Of a DNA stretch of 64,000 nt, positions 19,044 to 28,250 are shown piece after piece. Position 1 is the first letter of the stretch. Every line of letters starts with the position of its first letter. Source of the stretch: Flavobacterium sp. Leaf82 (GTDB lineage Bacteria > Bacteroidota > Bacteroidia > Flavobacteriales > Flavobacteriaceae). The stretch covers positions 415,658 to 479,657 of the forward strand of contig NZ_LMMA01000032.1 in NCBI RefSeq assembly GCF_001422725.1. The letters are read 5' to 3'. A program made the translations under genes and the position numbers. Under the pieces are notes generated by a model. It was not told the DNA's origin and did not search any database. It saw nothing but the letters and a program-made list of their open reading frames with translations.

Positions 19044-19078
19044 TTTTAATTATATTTTTATAAAACGTTAAATAAAAC

Positions 19079-19110
19079 TTGTCGCAGTTCTAAAGAATTT
19101 TGTTCCTTTG
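19079..19110 (+). promoter_or_regulatory. Promoter of the M28 peptidase gene
   Basis: TTG (19079-19081), 21 bp, TTCCTTTG (19103-19110; one mismatch to TAnnTTTG). A TTG codon at 19100 overlaps the upstream edge of the box, supporting the ATG at 19139 as the true start. Confidence 0.55.
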
Positions 19111-19138
19111 CGTAACAACCCAAAATGCTATAAACCAT

Positions 19139-20527
19139 ATGAAAAAAACGATTCTTTTAACTGCTTTAGTTTTGAGCGGATTGACATCTTTTGCACAATC
19201 TAATGATGAAAAGAACATTAAATTATTCTACAAAAAAGCACTGACAGAAGCGAAGTGTTATACTTGGTTAGAATATTTATCTAACGATATCGGGAGCCGT
19301 TTATCAGGCTCAAAAACTGCCGAAGAAGCAGTGCAATACACTAAAAGACAACTCGAAGCATTAGGACTTGATAAAGTATATTTACAAGAAGTTATGGTTC
19401 CGCATTGGGTTCGTGGCGAAAAAGAAACCGCTTTTATTTTAGACGGAAAAGTAAAAACCAATGTGCCAATTTGTGCTCTGGGAGGATCAATTGCAACAGC
19501 AAAAACCGGACTTACTGCAGAAATTGTTGAAGTGCAGGGTATTGATGAATTAAAAGCTTTAGGCGACAAAGTAAAAGGTAAAATTGTGTTTTTTAACAGA
19601 CCAATGAATCCTGAAAATATTGAAACTTTTGTTTCATACGGAGCTTGCGTAGATCAAAGATTTGCTGGTGCAAAAGAAGCAGCTAAATTTGGAGCTGTTG
19701 GTTCAATTGTTCGTTCTATGAATTTACGTTTAGACGATTTTCCACATGCTGGAGCTCAGAGTTACGGAGATTTACCAAAAGAACAATATATTCCAACTGC
19801 CGCAATAAGCACAAACGGAGCTGAATTGTTGAGTAAATCTTTAAAAGTAAATCCTGCCTTGAAGTTTTATTTTAAACAATCATGCGAGACCTTGCCGGAT
19901 GTATTGTCTTATAATGTAATAGGAGAATTAACAGGAACCGTTACACCGCAAAATGTTATGGTTGTTGGAGGACATTTAGATTCATGGGATCTGGCAGATG
20001 GTTCTCACGATGATGGAGCAGGAGTAGTACAAAGTATGGAAGTTATTCGTATTCTGAAAAACTTAAACTACAAACCTAAAAATACGATTCGTGTTGTATT
20101 GTTTATGAATGAAGAAAATGGCGGAAAAGGTGGCGCTAAATATGAAGAAGTTTCAAAACAAAACAATGAAAATCATATTTTTGCTTTAGAAAGTGATTCA
20201 GGAGGATTTACTCCAAGAGGATTTTCTATAGAAGCAGATGACGCGAATTATAAAAAAATAAAAGATTTCGCACCTCTTTTCGAGCCTTATTTAGTGCATA
20301 GTTTTACAATTGGACATGCAGGTTCAGATATTAGTCATTTAACTTCTAAAGCGATAGTAAAAGCAGGTTTAAAACCAGATTCGCAACGTTATTTTGATTA
20401 TCATCATGCAGCAAATGATAAATTTGATGCAATCAATAAAAGAGAATTAGAACTTGGTGCTGCAACAATGACATCTTTGATGTATTTAATTGATCAAACC
20501 GGAATTGTTTTGCCAACGGCAAACTAA
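19139..20527 (+). CDS. Secreted M28-family zinc peptidase with PA domain
   Basis: Exported metallo-peptidase related to carboxypeptidase Q (PGCP). 462 residues from ATG 19139, with signal peptide ending LTSFAQS. A PA (protease-associated) insert lies at about 120-240, and the zinc site of M28 is visible: GGHLDSWDLADGSHDDGAG (His, Asp), catalytic NEENGG (Glu-Glu), ESDSGG (Asp) and the late DYHHAANDKFD (His). The enzyme would trim amino acids or dipeptides in the periplasm or outside. It has its own promoter and is followed by a terminator, so it is a separate unit from the glycan genes. Confidence 0.93.
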   Translation: MKKTILLTALVLSGLTSFAQSNDEKNIKLFYKKALTEAKCYTWLEYLSNDIGSRLSGSKTAEEAVQYTKRQLEALGLDKVYLQEVMVPHWVRGEKETAFILDGKVKTNVPICALGGSIATAKTGLTAEIVEVQGIDELKALGDKVKGKIVFFNRPMNPENIETFVSYGACVDQRFAGAKEAAKFGAVGSIVRSMNLRLDDFPHAGAQSYGDLPKEQYIPTAAISTNGAELLSKSLKVNPALKFYFKQSCETLPDVLSYNVIGELTGTVTPQNVMVVGGHLDSWDLADGSHDDGAGVVQSMEVIRILKNLNYKPKNTIRVVLFMNEENGGKGGAKYEEVSKQNNENHIFALESDSGGFTPRGFSIEADDANYKKIKDFAPLFEPYLVHSFTIGHAGSDISHLTSKAIVKAGLKPDSQRYFDYHHAANDKFDAINKRELELGAATMTSLMYLIDQTGIVLPTAN

Positions 20528-20547
20528 GATTGACAACTACTATATTT

Positions 20548-20578
20548 AAAAGCTATGGGTTTACTCATAGCTTTTTTT
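20548..20578. terminator. Bidirectional terminator between the M28 peptidase and histidine kinase genes
   Basis: AAAAGCTATG and CATAGCTTTT flank a short loop, with T runs usable in both directions. The flanking genes are convergent. Confidence 0.9.
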
Positions 20579-20597
20579 ATTACTAAAAATTTAAAAG

Positions 20598-21698
20598 CTA
20601 ATCCTTGAAAACAATAGTAAATTTTGCTCCTTTATTTACTTTGCTTTCCAGACAAATATGTCCGCCAAGATTCGTGACATGATTGTAGACCAGATATAAT
20701 CCAATGCCATTGCTGTCTTCCATAGAATTGAATTTTTGATGTAATCCAAAAATTTTATCTTTTACTTTTTCCATATCAAAACCAATTCCGTTATCAGTAA
20801 TTGTAAGTTGCGTAGATCCGTTAAAACGGTGCGAACTAAAATTAATAATAGGCACAGATCCGTGTTTTGAGTATTTTATTGAGTTGGTAACTAAATTCAG
20901 GAAAATACTTTTTAAAGAAGTTTTATTAAAAAAGATAGTTTCTGCTTCAGTAAAATCAATTGTAATCTTTGCTTTTGAATTCTGAATTAAAGAGTTTATA
21001 GAAGATAAAACCTCTCTTAAAATGATGTTCAGATTTAGTATTTCTAATTGCTCGTCTTCTTCATTTTTTTTATCCAAAATAGCCACATGATCAATTAAAG
21101 TTTTTTTTAGACTCTGCGTAGTAATTTCGATTATCGAGATTAATTCGAGTGTTTCCGGATCAGTTATGGTCGAAGTATCAAGAAGATCAAAAACTGCCAG
21201 CAAATTGTTTACCGGTGACCTTAAATCATGTGCAGTAGTGTAAGTAAGTTGTTTAAGTTCGTTGTTTATTTTAGTGAGTTTTGTCAAATGACTGTTTCTT
21301 TCCTGCTCAAGTTCTTTCTTGTAAGTTATATTCTTGGCAATTGCAAAAACTAACCTATCTTTTAGTACAGGAAACGAAGTCCATAATAACCAAATAACAC
21401 GACCGCTTTTGGTAACATAACGGTTTTCAAAATTACATAAACCTATTTTTTTACTAAGCCTTTTTCTTGCGTTTGAAGTAGACAGTCTGTCATCTTCAAA
21501 GATAAAATCATTAATGGGTCTTGATAATAACTCCTCTTCATTATATTCTAATAATTTTGATACAGATGGATTTATCCGTTTAAAATATCCGTCAAATCCG
21601 GCGACACATAAAAGATCTGGCGAAGAATCAAAAAATTCCTCAAACTGATTGAAAAAATCAACAGTGTTTTTAGTAAAGTTAGGTGCTATAGTATTCAT
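20598..21698 (-). CDS. Cytosolic PAS-domain sensor histidine kinase
   Basis: Signal-transducing kinase without membrane segments. 366 residues: PAS domain (about 22-125: DSSPDLLCVAGFDGYFKRIN, NRYVTKSGRVIWLLW), a linker coiled coil, dimerisation/phospho-acceptor helix with His157 in TTAHDLRSPVNNLL, and an HATPase with N box (LVTNSIKYS), G1 (ITDNGIGFD) and G2 (SNGIGLYLV). No response regulator is adjacent, so it is an orphan kinase here. The input sensed by the PAS domain is unknown. Confidence 0.92.
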   Translation of the reverse strand: MNTIAPNFTKNTVDFFNQFEEFFDSSPDLLCVAGFDGYFKRINPSVSKLLEYNEEELLSRPINDFIFEDDRLSTSNARKRLSKKIGLCNFENRYVTKSGRVIWLLWTSFPVLKDRLVFAIAKNITYKKELEQERNSHLTKLTKINNELKQLTYTTAHDLRSPVNNLLAVFDLLDTSTITDPETLELISIIEITTQSLKKTLIDHVAILDKKNEEDEQLEILNLNIILREVLSSINSLIQNSKAKITIDFTEAETIFFNKTSLKSIFLNLVTNSIKYSKHGSVPIINFSSHRFNGSTQLTITDNGIGFDMEKVKDKIFGLHQKFNSMEDSNGIGLYLVYNHVTNLGGHICLESKVNKGAKFTIVFKD

Positions 21699-21891
21699 AG
21701 ATAAAACCTAATTTTGAAATTACATTACTAAAATAATATTAAAATTTTACACTTATATTAAATTTTTAACATTCAAAGCTAGTTTTTCGTTTAAAAACAC
21801 TTTAATTCGTTGAACGACAATATTCATGAAATTAAAGCAGAAGTAAAATCTTATAAATGATTTTTTAATTTAAATTTTTTAAAAGAAAGTA

Positions 21892-22575
21892 CTAATATGT
21901 ATCTATTATAGTTTTCAATAAATCAGAATCTACTACATCAGATGGAGCTACAACTTTTTCGTCAAGCGGAATATCATTTCCATATCGTTCCTTTACTATT
22001 TTTTGAACTCTTGGATCAGTTAAATTAAAATCTTTCAATTTTTTCAGCTTTGATAATTCAATATTGGCTCCGTTTTTATAAATTTTCCAGATCAATTCAG
22101 AACAATAAATTCTGGTGTCAGACCATTCAAAATAAGCATCGTAGTCCTTGCCCATAAAATTCTGACTGTAATCCTTCATTTTTTCTAAAATAGCAGGCGT
22201 TAGAATTGTATCTGCATTTTTTAATCTTTTGATTACATATTTATGGTCTTTTCCGTGTTGAATCCATTCTTCAAGTTTAGTCAGTTTTACTGGTTGAACA
22301 GCCTCAAAAACAAACCAGTTTCCGTTTATATTATAGATAATTCCGCAATGCGAAAACTTTGAGTTTGTTGCAATTCGAACCGCTTCACATTGACTGGATT
22401 CCGAAGTTTGAAAAATTAAATCACCATCATGGATTTTATCCGGCAAAGTATTTTCCTGCTTCGTTTTTGTCTGCGAAAACGGATTGTTCGGGAACACTTT
22501 CATAGCAACAAACAAAGCACAGCCAAAACTCAGTAAAAATGTAATTATTGGAAATAGATATTTTGATTTTTTCAT
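21892..22575 (-). CDS. YiiX/YebB-like permuted papain-fold (NlpC/P60-type) hydrolase
   Basis: Envelope-anchored or exported cysteine hydrolase candidate. From ATG at 22575 it has 227 residues (a GTG nine codons upstream is less likely because the ATG begins the MKKSK membrane anchor). Core motifs of the permuted NlpC/P60 group are present: DGDLIFQ, the FSHCGII histidine, FEAVQP, and the catalytic-Cys region IYCSELIWKIY. Family members cleave amide or acyl bonds in peptidoglycan or lipids; the substrate is unknown. It is a single-gene unit on the minus strand. Confidence 0.8.
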   Translation of the reverse strand: MKKSKYLFPIITFLLSFGCALFVAMKVFPNNPFSQTKTKQENTLPDKIHDGDLIFQTSESSQCEAVRIATNSKFSHCGIIYNINGNWFVFEAVQPVKLTKLEEWIQHGKDHKYVIKRLKNADTILTPAILEKMKDYSQNFMGKDYDAYFEWSDTRIYCSELIWKIYKNGANIELSKLKKLKDFNLTDPRVQKIVKERYGNDIPLDEKVVAPSDVVDSDLLKTIIDTY

Positions 22576-22742
22576 GTTTAAATTTAATGTTTTATAGCCC
22601 ACAGATTTGGCAGATTAAACAGTTTTGCACAGATTTTTTAAATACATTTTTCGAAAAACGCAATTTGAGAAAATTCGTGTGATTTGTGGCGAAAAAATCT
22701 TTAACCCGTGGCTTATATTATTAATCTCAACAAATAAAAGGC

Positions 22743-22777
22743 AAAAAAAAATAGCTACCAAAATGATAGCTATTTTT
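22743..22777 (-). terminator. Terminator of the kdsA-OMP operon
   Basis: AAAAATAGCTA (22747-22757) and TAGCTATTTTT (22767-22777) form an 11-bp stem. Read on the minus strand it ends in eight T, 20 bp after the outer-membrane protein stop. Confidence 0.88.
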
Positions 22778-22796
22778 AAATATATTTTAAGAAATA

Positions 22797-23699
22797 TTAG
22801 ATTCTGAAAATTCCGCCCACAGCAATAATTCTTTGAAAAAAGAAAAAGTCTTGTGAAGCTTTATCATCATTACTTTGTGTAGTTCTAATATCCTGCATGT
22901 TGATGTAACCACCTTTTAGCTCACCTTGCAAATAGAAATACTTGAAGAAAGTAAAGTTAATTCCCGCTTTTGCAGATAAACCATAACCCGAAACATGAAA
23001 ATCATCATGACGTTCTTTTCCTAAAAGAGTTGCATTTGTTTTAGGATATAAAAGTCCTGCACCTAAACCCTCAGTCAAATTAATCTGAACCTTATCAGTA
23101 TTAGTTATACCAAACAATTTAGAAATATCATCATGTCTGGAAACCTCAGTATTAATATAGTTTAAACCATCTGTATGTTCGTACATTAAAAACGCAGTAC
23201 CTTCCGGAGCAGCACCTTTGCCAAAACCACCTTCCTGAGCACCACCCTGAGACATATCTACAGGTGTATTATTATAAACTCCGTTGTAAATAGATCCGGG
23301 CTGATCAGCAGGTAAATTAATATCACCGGTAACATTAGCGATTTGATTCTGTGTCATCACATATTTCATGTGATCCCAGCCAATCGAAACGCTGTAATGA
23401 TCGCTAAAGAAGTATCCCATTCTAAAGTTCGTTTGCGGAATTGTCATGTTTGCCGGATTCACATAATCAATATGCCATCCTTTTGGTTTATCATGCGCCT
23501 TCATATCAGCAACCGTAAAATTATAATCTTTGCCTCTAAAGTTTACGTCAGATTTTGTGTAACTATCTCTGTTGCCTCCCCATGAAACAAAGAATTTTCC
23601 TTTATTGTGAGCAGTGTATCTTTGTACTGTAATTTCCTCCTGAGCAAAAGTGTTTAGTGAAAAACACACCAAGAAGAAAAATAAAATATTTGTTTTCAA
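22797..23699 (-). CDS. Predicted outer-membrane beta-barrel protein
   Basis: 300 residues when begun at the TTG at 23699, which gives a clean signal peptide (MKTNILFFFLVCFSLNTFAQ). An earlier TTG at 23750 would overlap kdsA by 32 bp and lengthen the N-terminus without need. The mature protein is rich in alternating aromatic/polar strands (KFFVSWGGNRDSY, FRMGYFFSDHYSVSIGWDHMKYV, VSGYGLSAKAGINFTFFKYFYLQGELKGGYI) and ends in the barrel-type FRI. A Gly/Ala-rich loop (GGAQEGGFGKGAAPEG) is probably surface exposed. It follows kdsA by 19 bp, so an LPS-related context is possible. No precise family is recognised. Confidence 0.7.
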   Translation of the reverse strand: MKTNILFFFLVCFSLNTFAQEEITVQRYTAHNKGKFFVSWGGNRDSYTKSDVNFRGKDYNFTVADMKAHDKPKGWHIDYVNPANMTIPQTNFRMGYFFSDHYSVSIGWDHMKYVMTQNQIANVTGDINLPADQPGSIYNGVYNNTPVDMSQGGAQEGGFGKGAAPEGTAFLMYEHTDGLNYINTEVSRHDDISKLFGITNTDKVQINLTEGLGAGLLYPKTNATLLGKERHDDFHVSGYGLSAKAGINFTFFKYFYLQGELKGGYINMQDIRTTQSNDDKASQDFFFFQRIIAVGGIFRI

Positions 23700-23718
23700 T
23701 GAAATTGTGTTATAAAAT

Positions 23719-24537
23719 TTAAAATGAGTTAACTGTTTTTCTAATAGCAACCAACTTAGTCATTAAACCTTCAAAATAGTCTAAATGCAGCATATTAGCG
23801 CCATCACTTTTTGCATTAGCAGGGTCAAAATGAGTTTCGATAAAAATACCGTCAACACCCACAGCAATTCCCGCTTTGGCAACAGTTTCAATCATATCAG
23901 GTCTTCCGCCTGTAACACCGGCAGTTTGGTTAGGTTGTTGCAACGAGTGCGTAACATCAAGAACCGTACTCGCATATTGTTGCATAGTAGGGATTCCTCT
24001 AAAATCGACAATCATGTCCTGATATCCAAACATAGTACCACGATCTGTAACCATCACATTTTCGTTTTGGCAATCAAGTACCTTTTGTACAGCATGTTTC
24101 ATGCTTTCCGGACTCATAAATTGTCCTTTTTTAAGGTTCACTACTTTTCCTGTATTAGCTGCAGCTACAACAAGATCAGTTTGACGAACTAAGAATGCTG
24201 GAATCTGCAAAACGTCAACGTATTGCGCCGCCATATCAGCATCTTCATTTGTGTGAATATCTGTTACAGTTGGAACATGAAAAGTTTCTGAAACTTTTCT
24301 TAAGATTTTTAATGCTTTTTCGTCACCAATTCCGGAAAAACTATCAATTCTGGAACGATTGGCTTTTTTAAACGATCCCTTGAATACATAAGGAATCTGA
24401 AGTTTGTCGGTAATACCAACTAATTTTTCAGCAATTCTTAAAGCCATTTCTTCTCCTTCAATGGCGCAAGGCCCTGCTAATAAAAAGAAATTTCCGCTTT
24501 CAGTATGCTTAATTTGTGGAATATGTTGTATGTTCAT
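23719..24537 (-). CDS. kdsA: KDO-8-phosphate synthase, metal-dependent type
   Basis: Condenses phosphoenolpyruvate and arabinose 5-phosphate to KDO 8-phosphate, the precursor of the LPS inner core, in the cytoplasm. 272 residues, usual length. Motifs: LLAGPCAIEGEE, FKGSFKKANRSR, IPAFLVRQTDL, GYQDMIVDFRGIP, DVTHSLQQP, IFIETHFDPANAKSDGANML. Cys24 in AGPCAIE, with the His, Glu and Asp of the later motifs, is the signature of the metal-dependent class (the metal-free E. coli type has Asn there). It heads an operon with the outer-membrane protein gene. Confidence 0.97.
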   Translation of the reverse strand: MNIQHIPQIKHTESGNFFLLAGPCAIEGEEMALRIAEKLVGITDKLQIPYVFKGSFKKANRSRIDSFSGIGDEKALKILRKVSETFHVPTVTDIHTNEDADMAAQYVDVLQIPAFLVRQTDLVVAAANTGKVVNLKKGQFMSPESMKHAVQKVLDCQNENVMVTDRGTMFGYQDMIVDFRGIPTMQQYASTVLDVTHSLQQPNQTAGVTGGRPDMIETVAKAGIAVGVDGIFIETHFDPANAKSDGANMLHLDYFEGLMTKLVAIRKTVNSF

Positions 24538-24909
24538 AATATGATTTTTTGACAGTGCAAAGGTAGTTATGATTTATGAATACGAGATGAGGATTTAAGA
24601 TTATTTTAAGAAGCTCCTTTTACTACTCACTATAATATTTTCTCTAAATCCTTTGTTATTGGTTCTTACAAGAGTTTCTTCCATTTACTCTCAAAAGCCA
24701 GATTTTTAAAAAAAATAATTTATCCCGAAATTTCTGAACTATGGGTTAAGGAGCATTAGTAGAATTATTAGATCCTAAGGACAATTTATACATGATCATA
24801 ATTTAGTTTATAAAAAACAATATTAAGACATTGCAAGAAGTTGCTAAATGATAATTGTCATGTTATGGTTTTGCTTGATTTATTTAAAAATGAAGGTATG
24901 GCAATTTCG
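24538..24909. other. 372-bp intergenic region upstream of kdsA
   Basis: AT-rich, no convincing reading frame. Apart from the kdsA -7 box near 24558 nothing recognisable was seen. Confidence 0.6.
24558..24565 (-). promoter_or_regulatory. -7 box upstream of kdsA
   Basis: On the minus strand TACCTTTG, a perfect TAnnTTTG, 20 bp before the kdsA ATG. No clear TTG at -33. Confidence 0.5.
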
Positions 24910-25353
24910 TTATTTTCTTTCGGTTACAATTGCAGTTTTTTGAAGTTTGGTATAAGAAAGTCCAAATAAAATCTGTCCGGTAAAAAGCAAAATATTGACC
25001 AATACATTAATCAAAACAACCATTTGAATTTGCGATAATATGCTTTCAGAATTATAAAAATAGACGGTGACAAATTGATATACATTCATTTTTGCAATCA
25101 AAATTGCAGGGAGGGTTAATGTTAAATGAAGTATGAATTTCTTAAAACCTATTTCTTCTGTAATTTTAGATAATTTACAATAATAAAAGGAAACAACAAC
25201 CAGAATAAAAAACTTAATTAAGGTCGGAATTAATTTTGCAGGAATTATAGAAGATAGAAAACTAGAATTTATACAAAGGATTATGATATAATATGGGAAT
25301 ATAAATATCGTTAAAAACAAGAAAATTGTAAAAGCCGTTTTAGTTTTCATCAT
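24910..25353 (-). CDS. Small multi-pass membrane protein, unknown function
   Basis: 147 residues with four hydrophobic segments (AFTIFLFLTIFIFPYYIIILC; IPTLIKFFILVVVSFYYC; FILHLTLTLPAILIA; VVLINVLVNILLFTGQIL) separated by short basic loops. No family recognised. It stands alone on the minus strand, 372 bp from kdsA and 74 bp from the neighbouring lipoprotein gene. Length, hydrophobic pattern and codon use look like a real protein, but there is no functional clue. Confidence 0.6.
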   Translation of the reverse strand: MMKTKTAFTIFLFLTIFIFPYYIIILCINSSFLSSIIPAKLIPTLIKFFILVVVSFYYCKLSKITEEIGFKKFILHLTLTLPAILIAKMNVYQFVTVYFYNSESILSQIQMVVLINVLVNILLFTGQILFGLSYTKLQKTAIVTERK

Positions 25354-25427
25354 AACAATAATTCTGGTTTAATTACTATTTATCATTTAATAAAGTAATA
25401 CATAGATAATAAAATTAAGAGTAAAAA

Positions 25428-25880
25428 TTACTCTTTTTTCAAACTCAATCCCATCGGAACCATCAAGATACCTTTTTCATAAACATTTAAATACAGTTTT
25501 AAAGGTTTCTTTTGTCCTTCCCACTTTAATTCATAAACATTCAAAAATCCCGCTCCCATATCGCTTCTTTTGGTTGGGAAAGGGCAACAGGTTTCTAAAC
25601 GCGTATAAGTGATTTTTTCTCCGTTTGGTCCGGCTAAAGCATTCAAAAAACGAGTTTCATTTAAAGCTTCGTCTTTTGTATTTCTATAAAAAATATTTAC
25701 CGGATAATCAGGATCATAACCGTATTTTTTATCGCTGCTAAAAAGTGTAATTACAAAAGTGTTGTCTTTCTTTAAAACTAAATCGGGAGCATTATCATCG
25801 ACATTTTTCAAGGTCGATCTTGTGCTTACGCAAGAAGTTGCAGTAATTAACAAAACGATAAAAAGAGCTATTTTTTTCAT
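25428..25880 (-). CDS. Small lipoprotein, unknown function
   Basis: 150 residues with a lipoprotein signal (LITATSC, Cys17). The mature part looks like a single beta-rich domain: DLVLKKDNTFVITLFSSDKKYGYDPDYPVNIFYR, then a double Cys (ETCCPFPTK) and a repeated YELKWEG/YLNVYEKG pattern. No enzyme motif is visible and no family is recognised. It has its own -7 box. The downstream gene is the small membrane protein; the upstream neighbour is the YhhN gene, 95 bp away. Confidence 0.75.
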   Translation of the reverse strand: MKKIALFIVLLITATSCVSTRSTLKNVDDNAPDLVLKKDNTFVITLFSSDKKYGYDPDYPVNIFYRNTKDEALNETRFLNALAGPNGEKITYTRLETCCPFPTKRSDMGAGFLNVYELKWEGQKKPLKLYLNVYEKGILMVPMGLSLKKE

Positions 25881-25902
25881 GGTTAATATAGTATTGGTAA
25901 TG

Positions 25903-25910
25903 CAAATGTA
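25903..25910 (-). promoter_or_regulatory. -7 box upstream of the small lipoprotein gene
   Basis: TACATTTG on the minus strand, perfect TAnnTTTG, 22 bp before the ATG at 25880. Confidence 0.45.
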
Positions 25911-25975
25911 AAATGTTTCTGTTACAGATTAAAGGATTAAAAAGATTTTACAAAAAATCTGCTTTTCTCTGCACA

Positions 25976-26653
25976 CTATTCCGTCTCTTTTGCATTTAGT
26001 TTTAAAATACCAACTACAATCAGATATTGTGCCACAAGATAAGTTAGCATAATAAAAAAGGAACTCCTTTCTATAGGTGCATGAAATTTATTGATTGCCA
26101 GAATACTATCAGAAATTACAAAAGCTATGGCGCCTAAAAAAATATGTAATCTTCCGGGTTTTTTCCAGATCAAATAGCCATTAAAAGCAAATAAAAGCAT
26201 TATCGAAATTACAGCAGCATAAACAATTACAGGAATTTTTAAATCGCCTAAATTGGGCATCAAAAACAAAACCATTGCAATGAGATAAAAAGCAATCAGA
26301 AGACTTCCAATTCCAAATAAGAATTTATTAATCTGAATTTCGCCTACAATTTGTTTGTTAAAAAGCGAACAATAAGTAAGATGAGCAATTAGAAAAGAAA
26401 CCAAACCTAAAATAAAATAGATTTCGGCTATATCAGTAAAAAGCAAAATAACGTCTCCAATCCAGGAGAATAATAATGCAGTTAAAAGGGTTTTCCTGGA
26501 GCTGAATTTTTGATGAAAGTAAACTCCAAAACCCAATAATGGGATCAGGGCAGGTTTTAAAAATAAATCTAAATTATCATTTCCTAAAAATAGAATGATG
26601 AGATATAGAATACTAAAAATAATGTATATTTTAAAAAAAGTAACGTTTCTCAT
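25976..26653 (-). CDS. YhhN-family membrane protein (lysoplasmalogenase-like)
   Basis: 225 residues with seven or eight membrane helices. Family hallmarks: LFLKPALIPLLG near the start, FSWIGDVILLF, FILGLVSFLIAHLTYCSLF, and the late FVISDSILAINKF. YhhN/TMEM86 proteins hydrolyse the vinyl-ether bond of lysoplasmalogens or related lysolipids. Activity in Bacteroidota is not shown, so the reaction is by family only. It lies 14 bp after a sterol-desaturase-family gene, suggesting co-transcription and a shared lipid theme. Confidence 0.85.
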   Translation of the reverse strand: MRNVTFFKIYIIFSILYLIILFLGNDNLDLFLKPALIPLLGFGVYFHQKFSSRKTLLTALLFSWIGDVILLFTDIAEIYFILGLVSFLIAHLTYCSLFNKQIVGEIQINKFLFGIGSLLIAFYLIAMVLFLMPNLGDLKIPVIVYAAVISIMLLFAFNGYLIWKKPGRLHIFLGAIAFVISDSILAINKFHAPIERSSFFIMLTYLVAQYLIVVGILKLNAKETE

Positions 26654-26667
26654 AAGCGGTTATGATT

Positions 26668-27930
26668 TTATATTGGTTTTATTGGGGTTCTGAAATTAGT
26701 AGTTACAAAGTAAATTGTAATTAAAAATGATAAACTTAAATAAATAATGATAACGTAATTACTCATAGATAAAGTATGATTTAAACCAAACCAATCTCCA
26801 TAATAGAGTATAATAGCAACGGCAATAGCAAAGCGAAAACCTTCCCAAAAAATGGCATATTTACTTTTATCCATTAACTCTGTGTAGCTATAGATTGTTA
26901 TCAAAATAAATAAACCATAGATGAAAATATTGGGTAAACCAATTTTTGCAATATTGTCGAATAAATAGGTTACAAACAAAAGTGTGATCAAAACTTGTGC
27001 TACAGACCAGTAAATTAATTGCTGCGAGTTTTGTGTGCCGTATTTATCAAATTCAAAAACGTTATCAATTTTGTTTACGGGATATTTAGTTTCAAAATTT
27101 TCAGGTCGCCATCCAGTTGGTTTAAACCAGATTGTAAATTTGTCTTTCCAGTTTTCAGCTCTCCAGGCATCTTTAATCAATAAAGTCAAATGCTGAAAAT
27201 TAATTCGGATAGGGTTCCAGGTATTTGCAGGCCTTGTAATACCAAAAACTGGCGGGACATTCTCTAACTCAGCTTGAAAAGTACCAAAAAGTTTATCCCA
27301 AAAAATAAAAATCTGTGAATGGTTTTTGTCTAAATATTCCGGATTTATTGCATGATGCACCCGATGATGTGATGGCGTAACGAGAATATATTCCAGAAAT
27401 CCCATTTTTTTAATATGCTTGGTGTGATACCAAAATTGCAAAAATAAATGGAGCGGAAGTGTAATTGCAATTACAGTAGCAGGAACACCTAATAGCGCAG
27501 CCGGAATTAGTAAAAAAGTAAAAAGATTAGCTAAACTGGCAATAGGCTGGCGAAGCGCGCAGGCAAGATTAAACTCTTCGCTGCTGTGATGAATTGCATG
27601 TTTATTCCAGAAAATATTAATTTGATGTGCCCATCGATGACTCCAATACCCATAAAAATCGATGACAAAAAAGGCAATGCAATAGGCTAAAATGCTAGCT
27701 TCGAGATGAAAAACGGCAATTTTAGAAACCATCCATTCATAAGAAATAAAAGTAAGGCTTAAACCAAGAACATCTTTTACAGAATTGGTAATTCCGGAAC
27801 TTATACTCGATACGCTATCAATCAAAGGAGCGGTGTCGTCCTTTTTATAAATGCCGTATATTTTTTCGATTATAATTAATACTAAAAAAATAGGCGTTGC
27901 GATAATCAATATCTTTCCGTATTCTTCCAT
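26668..27930 (-). CDS. Sterol desaturase / fatty-acid hydroxylase family membrane protein
   Basis: Integral-membrane di-iron oxygenase family, 420 residues from ATG 27930. A TTG eight codons upstream lies inside the long hairpin and is unlikely. The histidine clusters for two irons are complete: SHRWAHQ, HAIHHSSEEFN, SHHRVHHAINPEYLDKNH. Several membrane helices flank them, and an extra C-terminal membrane region (about 330-420) makes it longer than the minimal family. Substrate is unknown (alkylglycerol mono-oxygenase-like and carotenoid/lipid hydroxylase roles both occur). A 21-bp perfect hairpin ending in seven T abuts the start codon. Confidence 0.87.
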   Translation of the reverse strand: MEEYGKILIIATPIFLVLIIIEKIYGIYKKDDTAPLIDSVSSISSGITNSVKDVLGLSLTFISYEWMVSKIAVFHLEASILAYCIAFFVIDFYGYWSHRWAHQINIFWNKHAIHHSSEEFNLACALRQPIASLANLFTFLLIPAALLGVPATVIAITLPLHLFLQFWYHTKHIKKMGFLEYILVTPSHHRVHHAINPEYLDKNHSQIFIFWDKLFGTFQAELENVPPVFGITRPANTWNPIRINFQHLTLLIKDAWRAENWKDKFTIWFKPTGWRPENFETKYPVNKIDNVFEFDKYGTQNSQQLIYWSVAQVLITLLFVTYLFDNIAKIGLPNIFIYGLFILITIYSYTELMDKSKYAIFWEGFRFAIAVAIILYYGDWFGLNHTLSMSNYVIIIYLSLSFLITIYFVTTNFRTPIKPI

Positions 27931-27931
27931 A

Positions 27932-27980
27932 AAAAAACATTCTATTTTATTCAAATATAGAATAAAATAGAATGTTTTTT
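27932..27980. terminator. 21-bp perfect hairpin abutting the sterol-desaturase start
   Basis: Stems 27932-27952 and 27960-27980 are exact reverse complements around a 7-nt AT loop; core CATTCTATTTTATTC. On the minus strand it ends in seven T, directly followed by the ATG at 27930. It looks like an intrinsic terminator, usable in both directions, in an unexpected position. Confidence 0.8.
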
Positions 27981-28201
27981 AAATTATTTTCAATTAAACG
28001 GTTTAGAAATAAATCATATTCAATTATGATTTTTCTAAGGCGATTAGAATCTTCTTGTTTAATACTGGGAAGAGTTGTATACGGCGTAGTATTTTTTAGT
28101 TTTTTGATTTTTAATTTCAAACCTGATAATTCAATTGACTAATCCATATTTGTTTTTGTCTTTTGCAATGAAATTTGAATTATCTCAGATTGTTTAAAAT
28201 G

Positions 28202-28250
28202 AAAACGCATTCTATTTTGTTTAAGTAAACATAATAGAATGCGTTTTTTT
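28202..28250. terminator. 22-bp hairpin downstream of clpS
   Basis: Stems 28202-28223 and 28226-28247 pair with one mismatch (core CGCATTCTATT). The hairpin is followed by TTTTTTT on the plus side and TTTTC on the minus side. It terminates clpS (minus). It shares the CATTCTATTTT stem and the following AATTATTTTCAATTA with the hairpin at 27932. Confidence 0.85.

Noticed and set aside
24538..24909. Possible small gene or remnant upstream of kdsA
   Set aside because: No frame of useful length, no start with signal or motif, no repeat structure.
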